A model generated the notes under the pieces. It ran no database searches, was not told where the DNA came from, and worked only from the letters and a program-made list of their open reading frames with translations. A DNA stretch of 64,000 nucleotides, from NCBI RefSeq assembly GCF_036203305.1, contig NZ_CP108131.1:1054001-1118000 (forward strand). Direction: 5' to 3'. A program made the translations under genes and the position numbers. Position 1 is the stretch's first letter. Each line of letters opens with the position of its first letter. The DNA comes from Streptomyces sp. NBC_00190 (GTDB taxonomy: Bacteria > Actinomycetota > Actinomycetes > Streptomycetales > Streptomycetaceae). Positions 15,325 to 23,460 of this stretch are shown piece by piece.

Positions 15325-16330
15325 AGGAGGTCTCGCGGTGGACGAGGACGGCTTCCACGTCCGGCAGCGGCGGCGCCGTGCCGGTCTCGATCAGCTCGTG
15401 CACGACGTCCGCGATCCGCGCGGCCGACGGAAGGTCGAGGCGGACCGTGGTGAGCGCGGGCTGCTGGAGTGCGGAGAGGACGAGGTCGTCGCAGCCGACC
15501 AGGGCGACGTCGTCCGGTACGGCGATTCCCTCGGCCTGGAGCGCGTGCAGGAGCAGCGCGGCGTACTCGTCGTTGTAGGCGAAGACGGAGTCCAGGTTCA
15601 GGCTGCGCCACTGCCGGGCGAGGGCGGTCGCGGATTCGCGGGTGTAGGCCAGCTCCACCGGGGTGACGGTGGCCATCCGACGCGCGGCGACCGACTCGGC
15701 GCCCGCGAGGCGCGGCTCGGCGAGCGTGCGCAGGCCGCGTTCCTGGGGCATGACGACGCCGATCCGGGTCCGGCCGCGTGCGATGAGGTGCTCGGCGGCG
15801 ATGGCGCCGATGTGGGCGTGGTCGAAAACGACGGTGTGCACGCCCTCGACGGGGTGGGACGCGAAGGCGAGCAGGCCGCGCACCCCGGCGCGGTGCAGCA
15901 GTTCGGCCGCCTGGGCGGTGAAGCGGTCGCCGTCCATGGCGACGACGGCCGCCGGGCGCAGTTCGGCCCAGGCCCGGGCGGCGTCGAGGGGGTCGGCGAA
16001 GCGGCCCGCGTGGAGCACCGCCGTGTAGCCGTGCCGGTCGAGCTCGCTGTGCAGGTCGTCGACCCAGTCGCTGACGAGACGGCCGATCGCGGAGATCGCC
16101 GATGGCATCAGGACGAGGTTGCTGCGGCCGGCCCGCAGGGACCTGGCGGCGGCGTGCGGTACGTAGCCGAGCTGCCTGGCCGCGTCGAGCACGCGGTCGC
16201 GGGTGCTCTGGCTGACGCGGTGGCCCGGGGTGTCGTTGAGCACGAAGGAGACGGTGGCGCGCGACACCCCCGCGAGCCGGGCCACGTCCGCGCTGGTGAT
16301 CGACGCGGGGACGGGTGTGTCTTTGACCAT
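15323..16330 (-). CDS. LacI-family transcriptional regulator
   Basis: A 335-residue LacI/GalR regulator. The N-terminal helix-turn-helix (ITSADVARLAGVSRATVSFVLN) and hinge helix (AARSLRAG) are followed by a two-lobed periplasmic-binding-protein-like effector domain ending in VGCDDLVLS and LTTVRLD. Such proteins sense a sugar or similar metabolite and repress uptake and breakdown genes. A TTACACGAGTTA sequence lies about 53 bases upstream of its start, suggesting autoregulation, and similar sites precede the esterase and the MFS gene. Start ATG 16330 is in a normal position before the HTH. It is the probable controller of the esterase/phosphatase region. Confidence 0.9.
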   Translation of the reverse strand: MVKDTPVPASITSADVARLAGVSRATVSFVLNDTPGHRVSQSTRDRVLDAARQLGYVPHAAARSLRAGRSNLVLMPSAISAIGRLVSDWVDDLHSELDRHGYTAVLHAGRFADPLDAARAWAELRPAAVVAMDGDRFTAQAAELLHRAGVRGLLAFASHPVEGVHTVVFDHAHIGAIAAEHLIARGRTRIGVVMPQERGLRTLAEPRLAGAESVAARRMATVTPVELAYTRESATALARQWRSLNLDSVFAYNDEYAALLLHALQAEGIAVPDDVALVGCDDLVLSALQQPALTTVRLDLPSAARIADVVHELIETGTAPPLPDVEAVLVHRETS

Positions 16331-16382
16331 GACGTCCCTCGACGCTCCTTCTGGCTGTGCCGGGCTTGCACCTTCTTTCAGG

Positions 16383-16394
16383 TTACACGAGTTA
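16383..16394. promoter_or_regulatory. Probable LacI autoregulatory operator
   Basis: TTACACGAGTTA, an imperfect copy of the TTACACGTGTAA palindrome, lies upstream of the lacI start and between it and the convergent end of the neighbouring carboxylesterase gene. Confidence 0.5.
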
Positions 16395-16454
16395 GATCAG
16401 GGCGGCGGGGGTCGATCAGGCGTGCGGGGGCTCGGTCGGCCCTGCCGGATCGGT

Positions 16455-17999
16455 CTACTCGGCCGGCCCGGTCCGCCGGGCCCGCTCGTGCAGGAGCCGG
16501 GAGGAGCCGGCGAGGTCGTCGAGGGCGGTGATGACGGAGTCGAAGCGCAGCGTGGTGCGCTTCGGCGTGTCGTACGGCTCCCACCGCGGCAGGTCCGGAT
16601 GGTTCGGGTCGCCGGTGCGGACGAAGGCGATCCAGGCCCGGTGCATGGCGTACGCGAGGCCGTCGCTGACGGCGGGGTCGAGTCCGGCCAGGAAGGGGGC
16701 GTGCGCCCACTGGTCGAAGTTGTCGAAGACGAAGGGGAGTTCGAGGCAGTGCGCGGCGCCGAGCCGGCCCTCGTGCGCGGGCGTGGGCAGGTCGAACTGG
16801 TACGCCCACACGGGCCTGCCCAGCGCGGCCCTGGCTTCGGCCAGCCGCACCGATGGCACCCGGAAGAGCTCGTCCGTGATCAGGTCCATGAGCACATCGG
16901 CCGGGCGGGCGCCGGGCCGGGCGCGCTCGTACACCGAGTACGCCTCGGGCGCGGCCTCGGCGCCGACGGTCTCGGCGAGCCGGGCGGTCACCTGCTCGCG
17001 GGTGGCGGCGGCGTACTCCTCGTCGAGCGCGAAGCCGAAGTTGGCCTCCTCCCGGGTCCAGCCGATCATGACGTCGATGCCGGTCGCCGGTCCGTGCAGC
17101 AGGGCCTCCACCGGGTGCCGGCTCAGGGTGGCGCCGTCGACCACGGGCAGGAAGGGCGTCGGCCAGTGCCCCCACCGCATCGTCAGCGCGAACAGTCCGG
17201 CGCCCGCTCCGATCAGCTCGGGCCAGGGCAGGGCGCGCAGCTCCGCCGCGTCCTTGGCTCCGGCCAGCTCCAGGTAGGCGGCGGTGCGCTCCAGGTACGC
17301 GTCCGGGTCGGGGAGGTCCAGGCCGAAGGGCGGGCTCTGCAGGATCACCCGCTTGATGAGGTCCCGGGCCTGCGGATGTCCGGCGAGGGCGGCGGTGGAC
17401 ACCGCGCCGCCTGACTGGCCGGCGACCGTGATGGAGTCCGGGTCGCCGCCGAGGGCGGCGATGTTCTCCTTCACCCAGCGCAGGGCGGCGAGCTGGTCGG
17501 AGAGCCATGGGTTGCCGGTTTCGCCGGGGCCGTCGAGGTAGAGGTAACCCAGTGGCCCGATGCGGTAGTTGACGCTCACGACGACGAGGTCGCCGTCGCG
17601 CGCGAAGGTCTCGCCCGAGTACCCGGGCAGCGAGCCCGAACCGGACACGAAGCCGCCGCCGTGGATCCAGACGAGGACCGGGCGGCGGGCCGCGTCGGCG
17701 GCGGGCGTCCAGACGTTGAGGGTCAGGCAGTCCTCGTCGAAGGGGGGCGACCCGTGCCCGCCGAGCACCGGGTCGCCGCCCTCCCGGTACAGCTGCGGCG
17801 CGCTCGGACCGTCGGCGGTGGCGTCGCGCGTGCCGCTCCAGCCCGGGTGCGGCCGGGCCGGCCTCCACCGCAGGTCGCCGACCGGCGGTGCGGCGTACGG
17901 CACGGCCCGGAAGACGGCGACGCCGCCTTCGATCGCACCGCGGAGCCGCCCTGCGGGCAGGTCCGCCACCGTCGTTTCCTCGCCTGGGGAGTGAGCCAT
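16455..17999 (-). CDS. Type B carboxylesterase (p-nitrobenzyl esterase-like)
   Basis: A 514-residue cytoplasmic carboxylesterase of the cholinesterase-like family. Landmarks are FRAVPYAAPPVGDLRW, EDCLTLNVWTP, the oxyanion HGGGF, the nucleophile elbow GQSGGA (more often GESAG), and EEANFGF with the late His in HCLELPFVF. There is no signal peptide. It hydrolyses esters of alcohols or aromatics; the substrate is unknown. Start ATG 17999 has AGGAAGGA upstream and fits the usual N-terminus; upstream residues in the frame look non-coding. A likely promoter lies 47-76 bases before it. Confidence 0.9.
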   Translation of the reverse strand: MAHSPGEETTVADLPAGRLRGAIEGGVAVFRAVPYAAPPVGDLRWRPARPHPGWSGTRDATADGPSAPQLYREGGDPVLGGHGSPPFDEDCLTLNVWTPAADAARRPVLVWIHGGGFVSGSGSLPGYSGETFARDGDLVVVSVNYRIGPLGYLYLDGPGETGNPWLSDQLAALRWVKENIAALGGDPDSITVAGQSGGAVSTAALAGHPQARDLIKRVILQSPPFGLDLPDPDAYLERTAAYLELAGAKDAAELRALPWPELIGAGAGLFALTMRWGHWPTPFLPVVDGATLSRHPVEALLHGPATGIDVMIGWTREEANFGFALDEEYAAATREQVTARLAETVGAEAAPEAYSVYERARPGARPADVLMDLITDELFRVPSVRLAEARAALGRPVWAYQFDLPTPAHEGRLGAAHCLELPFVFDNFDQWAHAPFLAGLDPAVSDGLAYAMHRAWIAFVRTGDPNHPDLPRWEPYDTPKRTTLRFDSVITALDDLAGSSRLLHERARRTGPAE

Positions 18000-18045
18000 G
18001 AGCCGGTCCTTCCTGGCGGCGCGCGGGCTGCGTACCGACACGTCA

Positions 18046-18075
18046 AGACTATTGCGTGAATTTCTCGACCGTCAA
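18046..18075 (-). promoter_or_regulatory. Predicted promoter of the cytoplasmic carboxylesterase gene
   Basis: Minus-strand TTGACG (18075-18070) and TAGTCT (18051-18046) are 18 bases apart inside an AT-rich island, matching a principal-sigma promoter. It separates the carboxylesterase gene from the PAP2-like gene upstream. Confidence 0.45.
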
Positions 18076-18095
18076 CTCTTCACGATATTTTGGAG

Positions 18096-18791
18096 TCACA
18101 GCCACAGGCTGTCCGAGGCGATGCGCTCCGCCTCCGTACGCAGCAGCGGCGCGAAGACCCGCCACAGCATCAGACAGGCTCCGGCGCCGACCAGGGCGCC
18201 GGCGAAGGTGTCGGTGAGCCACTGGGCGTGCAGCCAGGTCCTGCTTCCCATCATGGCGAGGACGTACGCGGCCGCGCAGGGCCACCACCAGCGGCGGGCC
18301 CGCGGCGGGAAGACCACGAGCGCCACCACGATCACCAGGGTCACGGCACTGAACACCTGGCCGGAGGGGTACGAGCCGTCGTTGACCAGGACCGACGGGT
18401 GCGGGGGACGCGGGCGGTCGGCGAGCGCCTTGAGGGGCAGGAGCACCACGACGTTGGCGACGACGGTCGCGGTGAAGACGAAGAGCGCCGATCGCCAGCG
18501 CCCGTAGACGCAGAGGCAGCCGATCAGTGCGAGCGGCACGACCAGCCCGAGGGGGCCGCCGAGCCGGTCGAGCACGAGGGTGAATCCGCCGCCGCCGTCG
18601 ACGGCGGATCCGTTCACCGAGGCCGCCCACCGGTCGTCGACGCCCTGGAAGAAGGGGCGCTCGACCACGCGGAGCAGGAGCGCGACGAGCAGCGGTACGA
18701 CGAGGAGGAGGATTCCGCAGCCGAGCGCGTGGCGCGGCGGAGCCGCCGGCAGGTGGTGCGGCGGCGGTACACGGGAGGACGAGGGCGCCAT
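18096..18791 (-). CDS. PAP2-family membrane protein lacking both catalytic histidines
   Basis: A 231-residue membrane protein clearly paralogous to the PAP2 phosphatase at 14512-15258, with the same membrane segments and the first motif KALADRPRP. The second motif reads SYPSGQVFS instead of PSGH, and the third reads SRTWLHAQWLTD instead of HAHWLTD. Both the general acid and the phospho-accepting histidine are therefore Gln (CAG codons checked on the minus strand). It should be inactive as a phosphatase and may bind a lipid phosphate, or regulate or scaffold the active copy. The frame is intact and well coded, so it is not a decaying gene. Start ATG 18791. Confidence 0.85.
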   Translation of the reverse strand: MAPSSSRVPPPHHLPAAPPRHALGCGILLLVVPLLVALLLRVVERPFFQGVDDRWAASVNGSAVDGGGGFTLVLDRLGGPLGLVVPLALIGCLCVYGRWRSALFVFTATVVANVVVLLPLKALADRPRPPHPSVLVNDGSYPSGQVFSAVTLVIVVALVVFPPRARRWWWPCAAAYVLAMMGSRTWLHAQWLTDTFAGALVGAGACLMLWRVFAPLLRTEAERIASDSLWL

Positions 18792-19435
18792 GGCGGGCCT
18801 TTCACGGACACCGGTCCGCTCCCCTGGGGCGGAGCGCGGGCACGGGAGGGGACGGAAGGAGCGGCGATCGGGGCAGCGATCGGGGAACGTCGAGCGGGAA
18901 CGTCGGCCGGGAACGTCAGCCTGAAGACATCCGGGCGGACCCGGCGGCGCGAGCGGCGCCTCCGCGGGCCCGCAGGACCCGGCGGTGCGGGCCCCCGGCG
19001 GTAGCCGGTCGAACTCCCGGCGCCCGGTGCGGCTCGTGATGCGCCGCGGGACGCGCGGTGCACTCCGGGGCACGCCCCGGCCGTCGGACGGCGGGGGCCG
19101 CGCAGGGTGGGGGCGGCGGCGATGGGGTTGTCGCACCGCGGCACGGAGTATGGCCGACGCACCACAACTGCCACAAGGGCTGTGGTTACACGTCATGGCA
19201 GATGAAATCTCCGGACGGTCACGATCTGCACAACGACCGCACGCAGCCTCTGGCGGTGGCCGGAAATGGGTGCTACACAGTGTCCAGCGCCAGTGGTAAC
19301 ACGTGTAAATGACGGCTGGCAGGACCAGTACCCGTCCGTCGCACCTCCCCGCGCCCTGCGGCGCCCTGCCGCGCCCCGCCGCCCCCCGTTCGGCCCCCGC
19401 TCATCACCTCCCCGCTCCGTTCCCGAGGAGTCGTC
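18792..19435. other. 644-base gene-free region upstream of the MFS gene
   Basis: No convincing gene is visible. The left part is G/C-rich with no clear coding bias. The right part (19160-19310) is less GC-rich and holds a TTACACGT half site (19186-19193) and the TAACACGTGTAA site (19297-19308), so it is mainly a control region for the MFS gene and possibly the PAP2-like gene. A plus-strand frame ending at 19312 would give a cysteine-containing tail but has no start signal and poor codon bias. Confidence 0.5.
19297..19308. promoter_or_regulatory. Probable LacI operator before the MFS gene
   Basis: TAACACGTGTAA differs from the 13329-13340 palindrome by one swap and has the same ACACGTGT core. 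It lies about 127 bases upstream of the MFS start. Confidence 0.55.
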
Positions 19436-20695
19436 ATGGCCCTGCCCGACGTCGTCGATCCCGTTCCCGCGGCCCCCGAGCCTCCCCGCCAGCGCGGTCT
19501 GCTGCCCCTGCTGCTGTTCGCCAACGCCGCCATGCTGGCGGTCTACATGGGCGTGGGATCCGTCCTGCTGCCGCTGCAGATCGCCGAGATCGATCCCGCC
19601 AACAAGGTCGCGCTCCTCGGCCTGATCGGCGGCGTCAGCTCGATCTTCGCGACCGCCTTCAACCCGATCGCCGGCGCCCTGTCCGACCGCAGCGGGCGCC
19701 GCAGCCCCTGGATCCTGGGCGGCGCCCTCGCCGCGCTCGCCGCCCTGGCCTTCCTCGGCAGCGTGAGCACCGCTCTGCTCGTCGGCATCGGCTGGTGCCT
19801 GGTCCAGGCGACCATGAACGTCTACCAGGCGGCGGTCACCGCGATCGTGCCCGACCGCATCCCCGCCGCCCGCCGCGGCACCGCGTCCGCGCTGGTCGGA
19901 CTGGGACTGCCCATCGGCGGCACGGTCGGCGTCCTGGTCGCCTCCCAGACCGCGGACCACCTGCGCACCGGCTACCTCGTCTTCGGCGCCATCGTCGCCG
20001 GAGCGGCGCTGCTGCTCACCACCTTCTGCCGGGACCTGCCGCGCCCCCGGTCCGCCCCGGGCGCGGCCTCCGCGGCCGCCCGCCCCAAGGGCGCCGGGCT
20101 CGCCGCCTTCCTCTCGTCCCTCGGCAACCACGACTTCCGGTGGGCCTTCATCGGCCGCGCCCTGATGGTCCTCGGCTACTTCTCCGTCGTCGGCTACCAG
20201 CTGTACATCCTCGACGACCACATCGCCCTGCCCGCCGGGCTGACCCCGCCCGCCGCGATGGCCGTGCTCACCCCGGTGTCGATGGTCGCGATGGCCGTCT
20301 CCACCGTGCTCGGCGGTCTGCTGTCCGACCGCCTGAACCGCCGCAAGGTGTTCGTCGGCGTCTCGGCCGCCCTCGCCGGACTCGTCATGGCAGTGCCCGT
20401 GGTGAGCCCGACGTGGACCGGCATGCTCGTCTTCAGCGCGCTCAACGGCCTCGCCTTCGGCTGTTTCATGGCCGTCGACACCGCGCTCGTCACCCTGGTC
20501 CTCCCCCGCGCCGAGGACGCAGCCCGCGACATGGGCGTACTCAACATCGCCAATGCCGGGCCGCAGGTCGTCGCCCCCTTCGTCGCCTCGGCGATCGTCA
20601 CGGGCCTGGGCGGCTACACCCCGCTCTTCCTCGCCGGCGGCGCGCTGTCCCTGATCGGCGCGCTCGCCATCCTGCCGATCCGCAGCGTGCGCTGA
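19436..20695 (+). CDS. MFS transporter
   Basis: A 419-residue major facilitator superfamily permease with about 12 hydrophobic segments. The loop between segments 2 and 3 carries the family motif as GALSDRSGRRSPWI, and the half-repeat motif is GGLLSDRLNRRKVF. A basic central loop joins the halves. The overall form resembles sugar- or nucleoside-type MFS carriers, but the substrate cannot be read. Start ATG 19436 follows GAGGAG. The operator-like site upstream and the SurE-like and carboxylesterase genes downstream suggest uptake of a product released outside the cell by those secreted enzymes (inference). Confidence 0.88.
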   Translation: MALPDVVDPVPAAPEPPRQRGLLPLLLFANAAMLAVYMGVGSVLLPLQIAEIDPANKVALLGLIGGVSSIFATAFNPIAGALSDRSGRRSPWILGGALAALAALAFLGSVSTALLVGIGWCLVQATMNVYQAAVTAIVPDRIPAARRGTASALVGLGLPIGGTVGVLVASQTADHLRTGYLVFGAIVAGAALLLTTFCRDLPRPRSAPGAASAAARPKGAGLAAFLSSLGNHDFRWAFIGRALMVLGYFSVVGYQLYILDDHIALPAGLTPPAAMAVLTPVSMVAMAVSTVLGGLLSDRLNRRKVFVGVSAALAGLVMAVPVVSPTWTGMLVFSALNGLAFGCFMAVDTALVTLVLPRAEDAARDMGVLNIANAGPQVVAPFVASAIVTGLGGYTPLFLAGGALSLIGALAILPIRSVR

Positions 20696-20704
20696 CACCG
20701 AACT

Positions 20705-20740
20705 CCGGCGGGCGCATGCCGAGGGTCACGCGCCCGCCGG
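20705..20740 (+). terminator. Hairpin after the MFS gene
   Basis: An 11-base perfect stem (CCGGCGGGCGC and complement) with a 14-base loop begins 10 bases after the MFS stop. It probably terminates or attenuates transcription before the SurE-like gene. Confidence 0.45.
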
Positions 20741-20789
20741 TCACCACCCTTCTCACCCTCCTCTCCCTCCCCTTCGAAGGAGCACTCCT

Positions 20790-21722
20790 GTGAGACGCAA
20801 GCGAGTTCTGCCGCTGGCCGCACTGATGCTGTGCGCTCCGGCCCTGGCCGGCACGGCACCCGCGGCCGCCTCGCCACAGACCGTGCCCGCGCCCGCCCCC
20901 GTACCCGCGGCCGCCGGCCCGCTGCGGATCCTGCTCACCAACGACGACGGCTACAACGCGCCCGGCATCCGGAAGGCGTTCGAGCGGCTGACCGCGGCCG
21001 GACACGACGTCACGATCGTCGCCCCGCTCACCAATCAGAGCGGCACGGGTACGAAGATGATGAGCGCCCCCACCCTGACGGTGAAGCACCCCGAGCCCAA
21101 GGTGTGGGCCGTCGACGGCACGCCGGGCGACTCCGTCGCCTTCGGCCTGGCCGAGGTCTTCGCGGACGGGGCCCCCGATCTGGTGGTCTCCGGCACCAAC
21201 TTCGGCCCGAACGTCGCCGGGCTCGCCACCCACTCGGGCACGGTCGGCGGCGCGGTCGCCGCGCTGGAGTCCGGCGTCCCCGCCATCGCACTGAGCACCG
21301 GCGGTCTGACCGCGCCCGACCCGGTCACCACCGTCAACGCGATGGGCCCGACGCTCGACTTCGCCGTCAAGCTGATCGACCGCCTGCGGGCGCGGGCCCC
21401 CCGGTCCGGCCCGCTGCTGCCCAAGGGCGTCGGCCTCAACGTCAACCATCCCGTGGTCGGCGCGGACGGCACGGGTACGGCCGCCGGTGTGGCAGCGACG
21501 TTCCAGGATCCGCAGACGCTCCTGGAGCCGGACTTCACCGATTCCGGCGACGGCACCTGGAAGGTGACCGTGAAGGTCGTGCCGCGCGCCGCGGCCAAGG
21601 GCGGCGACATCGAGGCCGTGAGCGCGGACCGGATCGCCGTCAGCCCCATGAACGCCGACTGGAACACCGGCCCGGCCGACCACGCCCTGGCCTCCGCCCT
21701 GCTCGCGGGGCTCCGCCCGTAA
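20790..21722 (+). CDS. Secreted SurE-like 5'/3'-nucleotidase
   Basis: A 310-residue protein with an N-terminal signal peptide (basic start, hydrophobic LPLAALMLCAPALA, cleavage near AAA) and a SurE fold: the metal-binding LLTNDDGYNAPGI near residue 48, APLTNQSGTGT near 80 (Asn/Ser ligands) and SGTNFGPNVA near 133. SurE enzymes remove phosphate from nucleoside monophosphates and other small phosphoesters. Classical SurE is cytoplasmic; the exported form suggests scavenging outside the cell. Start GTG 20790 has GAAGGAG about 8 bases upstream. It sits between the MFS and secreted carboxylesterase genes. Confidence 0.87.
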   Translation: MRRKRVLPLAALMLCAPALAGTAPAAASPQTVPAPAPVPAAAGPLRILLTNDDGYNAPGIRKAFERLTAAGHDVTIVAPLTNQSGTGTKMMSAPTLTVKHPEPKVWAVDGTPGDSVAFGLAEVFADGAPDLVVSGTNFGPNVAGLATHSGTVGGAVAALESGVPAIALSTGGLTAPDPVTTVNAMGPTLDFAVKLIDRLRARAPRSGPLLPKGVGLNVNHPVVGADGTGTAAGVAATFQDPQTLLEPDFTDSGDGTWKVTVKVVPRAAAKGGDIEAVSADRIAVSPMNADWNTGPADHALASALLAGLRP

Positions 21723-21732
21723 CCCGTCGGAC

Positions 21733-21770
21733 GGCCGGGGGCGCGGCGGCACGCCCGTCCGCCCCCGGCC
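21733..21770 (+). terminator. Hairpin between surE-like and carboxylesterase genes
   Basis: A 10-base perfect stem (GGCCGGGGGC and complement) with an 18-base loop lies 10 bases after the SurE-like stop. It could end that transcript or act as an mRNA processing/stability element ahead of the next gene. Confidence 0.4.
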
Positions 21771-21795
21771 CTCGGTCACACCCCCAGGAGGACGG

Positions 21796-23448
21796 ATGAA
21801 GTGGCCCGGCAAGCGGCTGACTTCGGCAAGACCCCTGCTCGGAACGGCCCTCGCGCTGGCGGCTCTGCTCACCTCGACTCTGCTCGCCTCGGCGCTGCCC
21901 GCCGCGGCGCTGCCCGGTGGCACGGCCCGGTCCGGCGCGTCCGACGGACCGGCGCGCCCGGTGGTCTCCCTCGCGCAGGGCGCCCTGCGGGGGCAGACGC
22001 GCGACGGGGCCGAGGAGTTCCTCGGCGTCCCGTACGCCGCTCCCCCGGTCGCGGACGCACGGCTGCGCCCGCCGCGGCCGGCGCCCCGGTGGACCGGGGT
22101 GCGGGAGGCCGACCGGCAGGCTCCGGCGTGCCTGCAGTTCTCGCCGTTCGGGCTGCGTGATCCGCGGGCCGCCGCGGAGGACTGCCTGTACCTGGACGTG
22201 TACCGGCCCCGCACGGCCCGTCACGGAGCCCGGCTCCCGGTGATCTTCTGGATGCACGGCGGCGCGTACAGCCAGGGCACGGGAACCCAGTTCGGCGGGC
22301 GCACGATGGCGGATCTCACCCAGACCGTGGTGGTGAGCATCAACTACCGGCTGGGACAGCTCGGTTATCTGGACCTGCCCGAGCTGGCCGAGGGGAGCGA
22401 CGCGCCGCGCTCCGGGTCCTTCGGACTGATGGACCAGATCGCGGCGCTGCGCTGGACGCGACAGAACATCGCCGCGTTCGGCGGTGATCCGGACAGCGTC
22501 ACGGTCTCCGGCCAGTCCGCGGGCAGCGGTTCGGTCTGCGCGCTGCTGGCGAGCCCGTCGGCCGCGGGCCTGTTCCACCGGGCCGTGCTGCAGAGCGGAC
22601 CGTGCACCTTGCTGCGTACGCCCGACAGCGCGCGGGCCCAGGCGCAGGCGCGGGCCTTCGCCGCGCGGGCGGGGTGCGCCGGCCCGGCCGGGGTCGCCGC
22701 GTGTCTGCGCGGCGCCTCTGGAGCGGCCCTGGTGGAGGCGGCCCGTACGCTGCCCACCCCGGGTCCGGCCTCCGGCGACGGCCTGCTTCCGGTCGATCCG
22801 GAGCAGGCGATCGGGACCGGGACGTGGAACAAGGTGCCGGTCCTGATCGGGAGCACCCGTTCGGAGGCCCGCTTCTTCGTCGCGCTCAGCCGGCCCGGTC
22901 TGACGCAGGACCAGTACACGGCGCAGATCATGGCGGCTTACGGAGACGCGGGGGCCGAGGTCCTCGCCCGGTATCCGGTGGCGGACCACGGCTCGCCCTA
23001 TCTCGCGCTGTCGGCCCTCATGACCGACTCGTCCTTCGCCTGCCACACCGCGTGGACGGCCGAGCTCTTCGCCTCCCAAGTGCCGGCGTACGCCTACGAG
23101 TTCGATGATCCGCAGTCGCCGACGCTGGCCGGGGCGCAGGTGCCGGGCCTGGACGAGTCGAACGCGCACAGCGCGGAGCTGGCGTACCTGCACGACTTCA
23201 CCATGGGCGACCGCCCGCTGACCGCCGTGCAGGTCGCGCTGGCGACCCGGATGAAGCGGTACTGGGGCGCCTTCGCCCGCTTCGGCGTGCCCGCCGTGCC
23301 GGGTCAGACCCGGTGGCCGGCGGTCGTTCCCGGCGCCGGGGCCGCCCCGGTCCTCACCCTCAACCCCACGGCGATGTCGGCGGGTTCGTCGTTCGCGGCG
23401 GACCACCAGTGCGCGTTCTGGCGGACCCACCCGCCCCTGCCCTTCTAG
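21796..23448 (+). CDS. Secreted type B carboxylesterase
   Basis: A 550-residue carboxylesterase with an N-terminal signal peptide (KRLTSARP then a long hydrophobic stretch ending AAALP). Family landmarks are EEFLGVPYAAPPV, EDCLYLDVYRP, HGGAY, the nucleophile elbow SGQSAGSGS near residue 250, Glu in STRSEARFF and the late His region SNAHSAELAYL. Cysteine pairs (ACLQF, EDCLY) fit an exported enzyme with disulfides. Start ATG 21796 has AGGAGG upstream. Together with the exported SurE-like enzyme it could deacylate and dephosphorylate a substrate before MFS uptake. Confidence 0.9.
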   Translation: MKWPGKRLTSARPLLGTALALAALLTSTLLASALPAAALPGGTARSGASDGPARPVVSLAQGALRGQTRDGAEEFLGVPYAAPPVADARLRPPRPAPRWTGVREADRQAPACLQFSPFGLRDPRAAAEDCLYLDVYRPRTARHGARLPVIFWMHGGAYSQGTGTQFGGRTMADLTQTVVVSINYRLGQLGYLDLPELAEGSDAPRSGSFGLMDQIAALRWTRQNIAAFGGDPDSVTVSGQSAGSGSVCALLASPSAAGLFHRAVLQSGPCTLLRTPDSARAQAQARAFAARAGCAGPAGVAACLRGASGAALVEAARTLPTPGPASGDGLLPVDPEQAIGTGTWNKVPVLIGSTRSEARFFVALSRPGLTQDQYTAQIMAAYGDAGAEVLARYPVADHGSPYLALSALMTDSSFACHTAWTAELFASQVPAYAYEFDDPQSPTLAGAQVPGLDESNAHSAELAYLHDFTMGDRPLTAVQVALATRMKRYWGAFARFGVPAVPGQTRWPAVVPGAGAAPVLTLNPTAMSAGSSFAADHQCAFWRTHPPLPF

Positions 23449-23460
23449 CCTTCCATCCTT

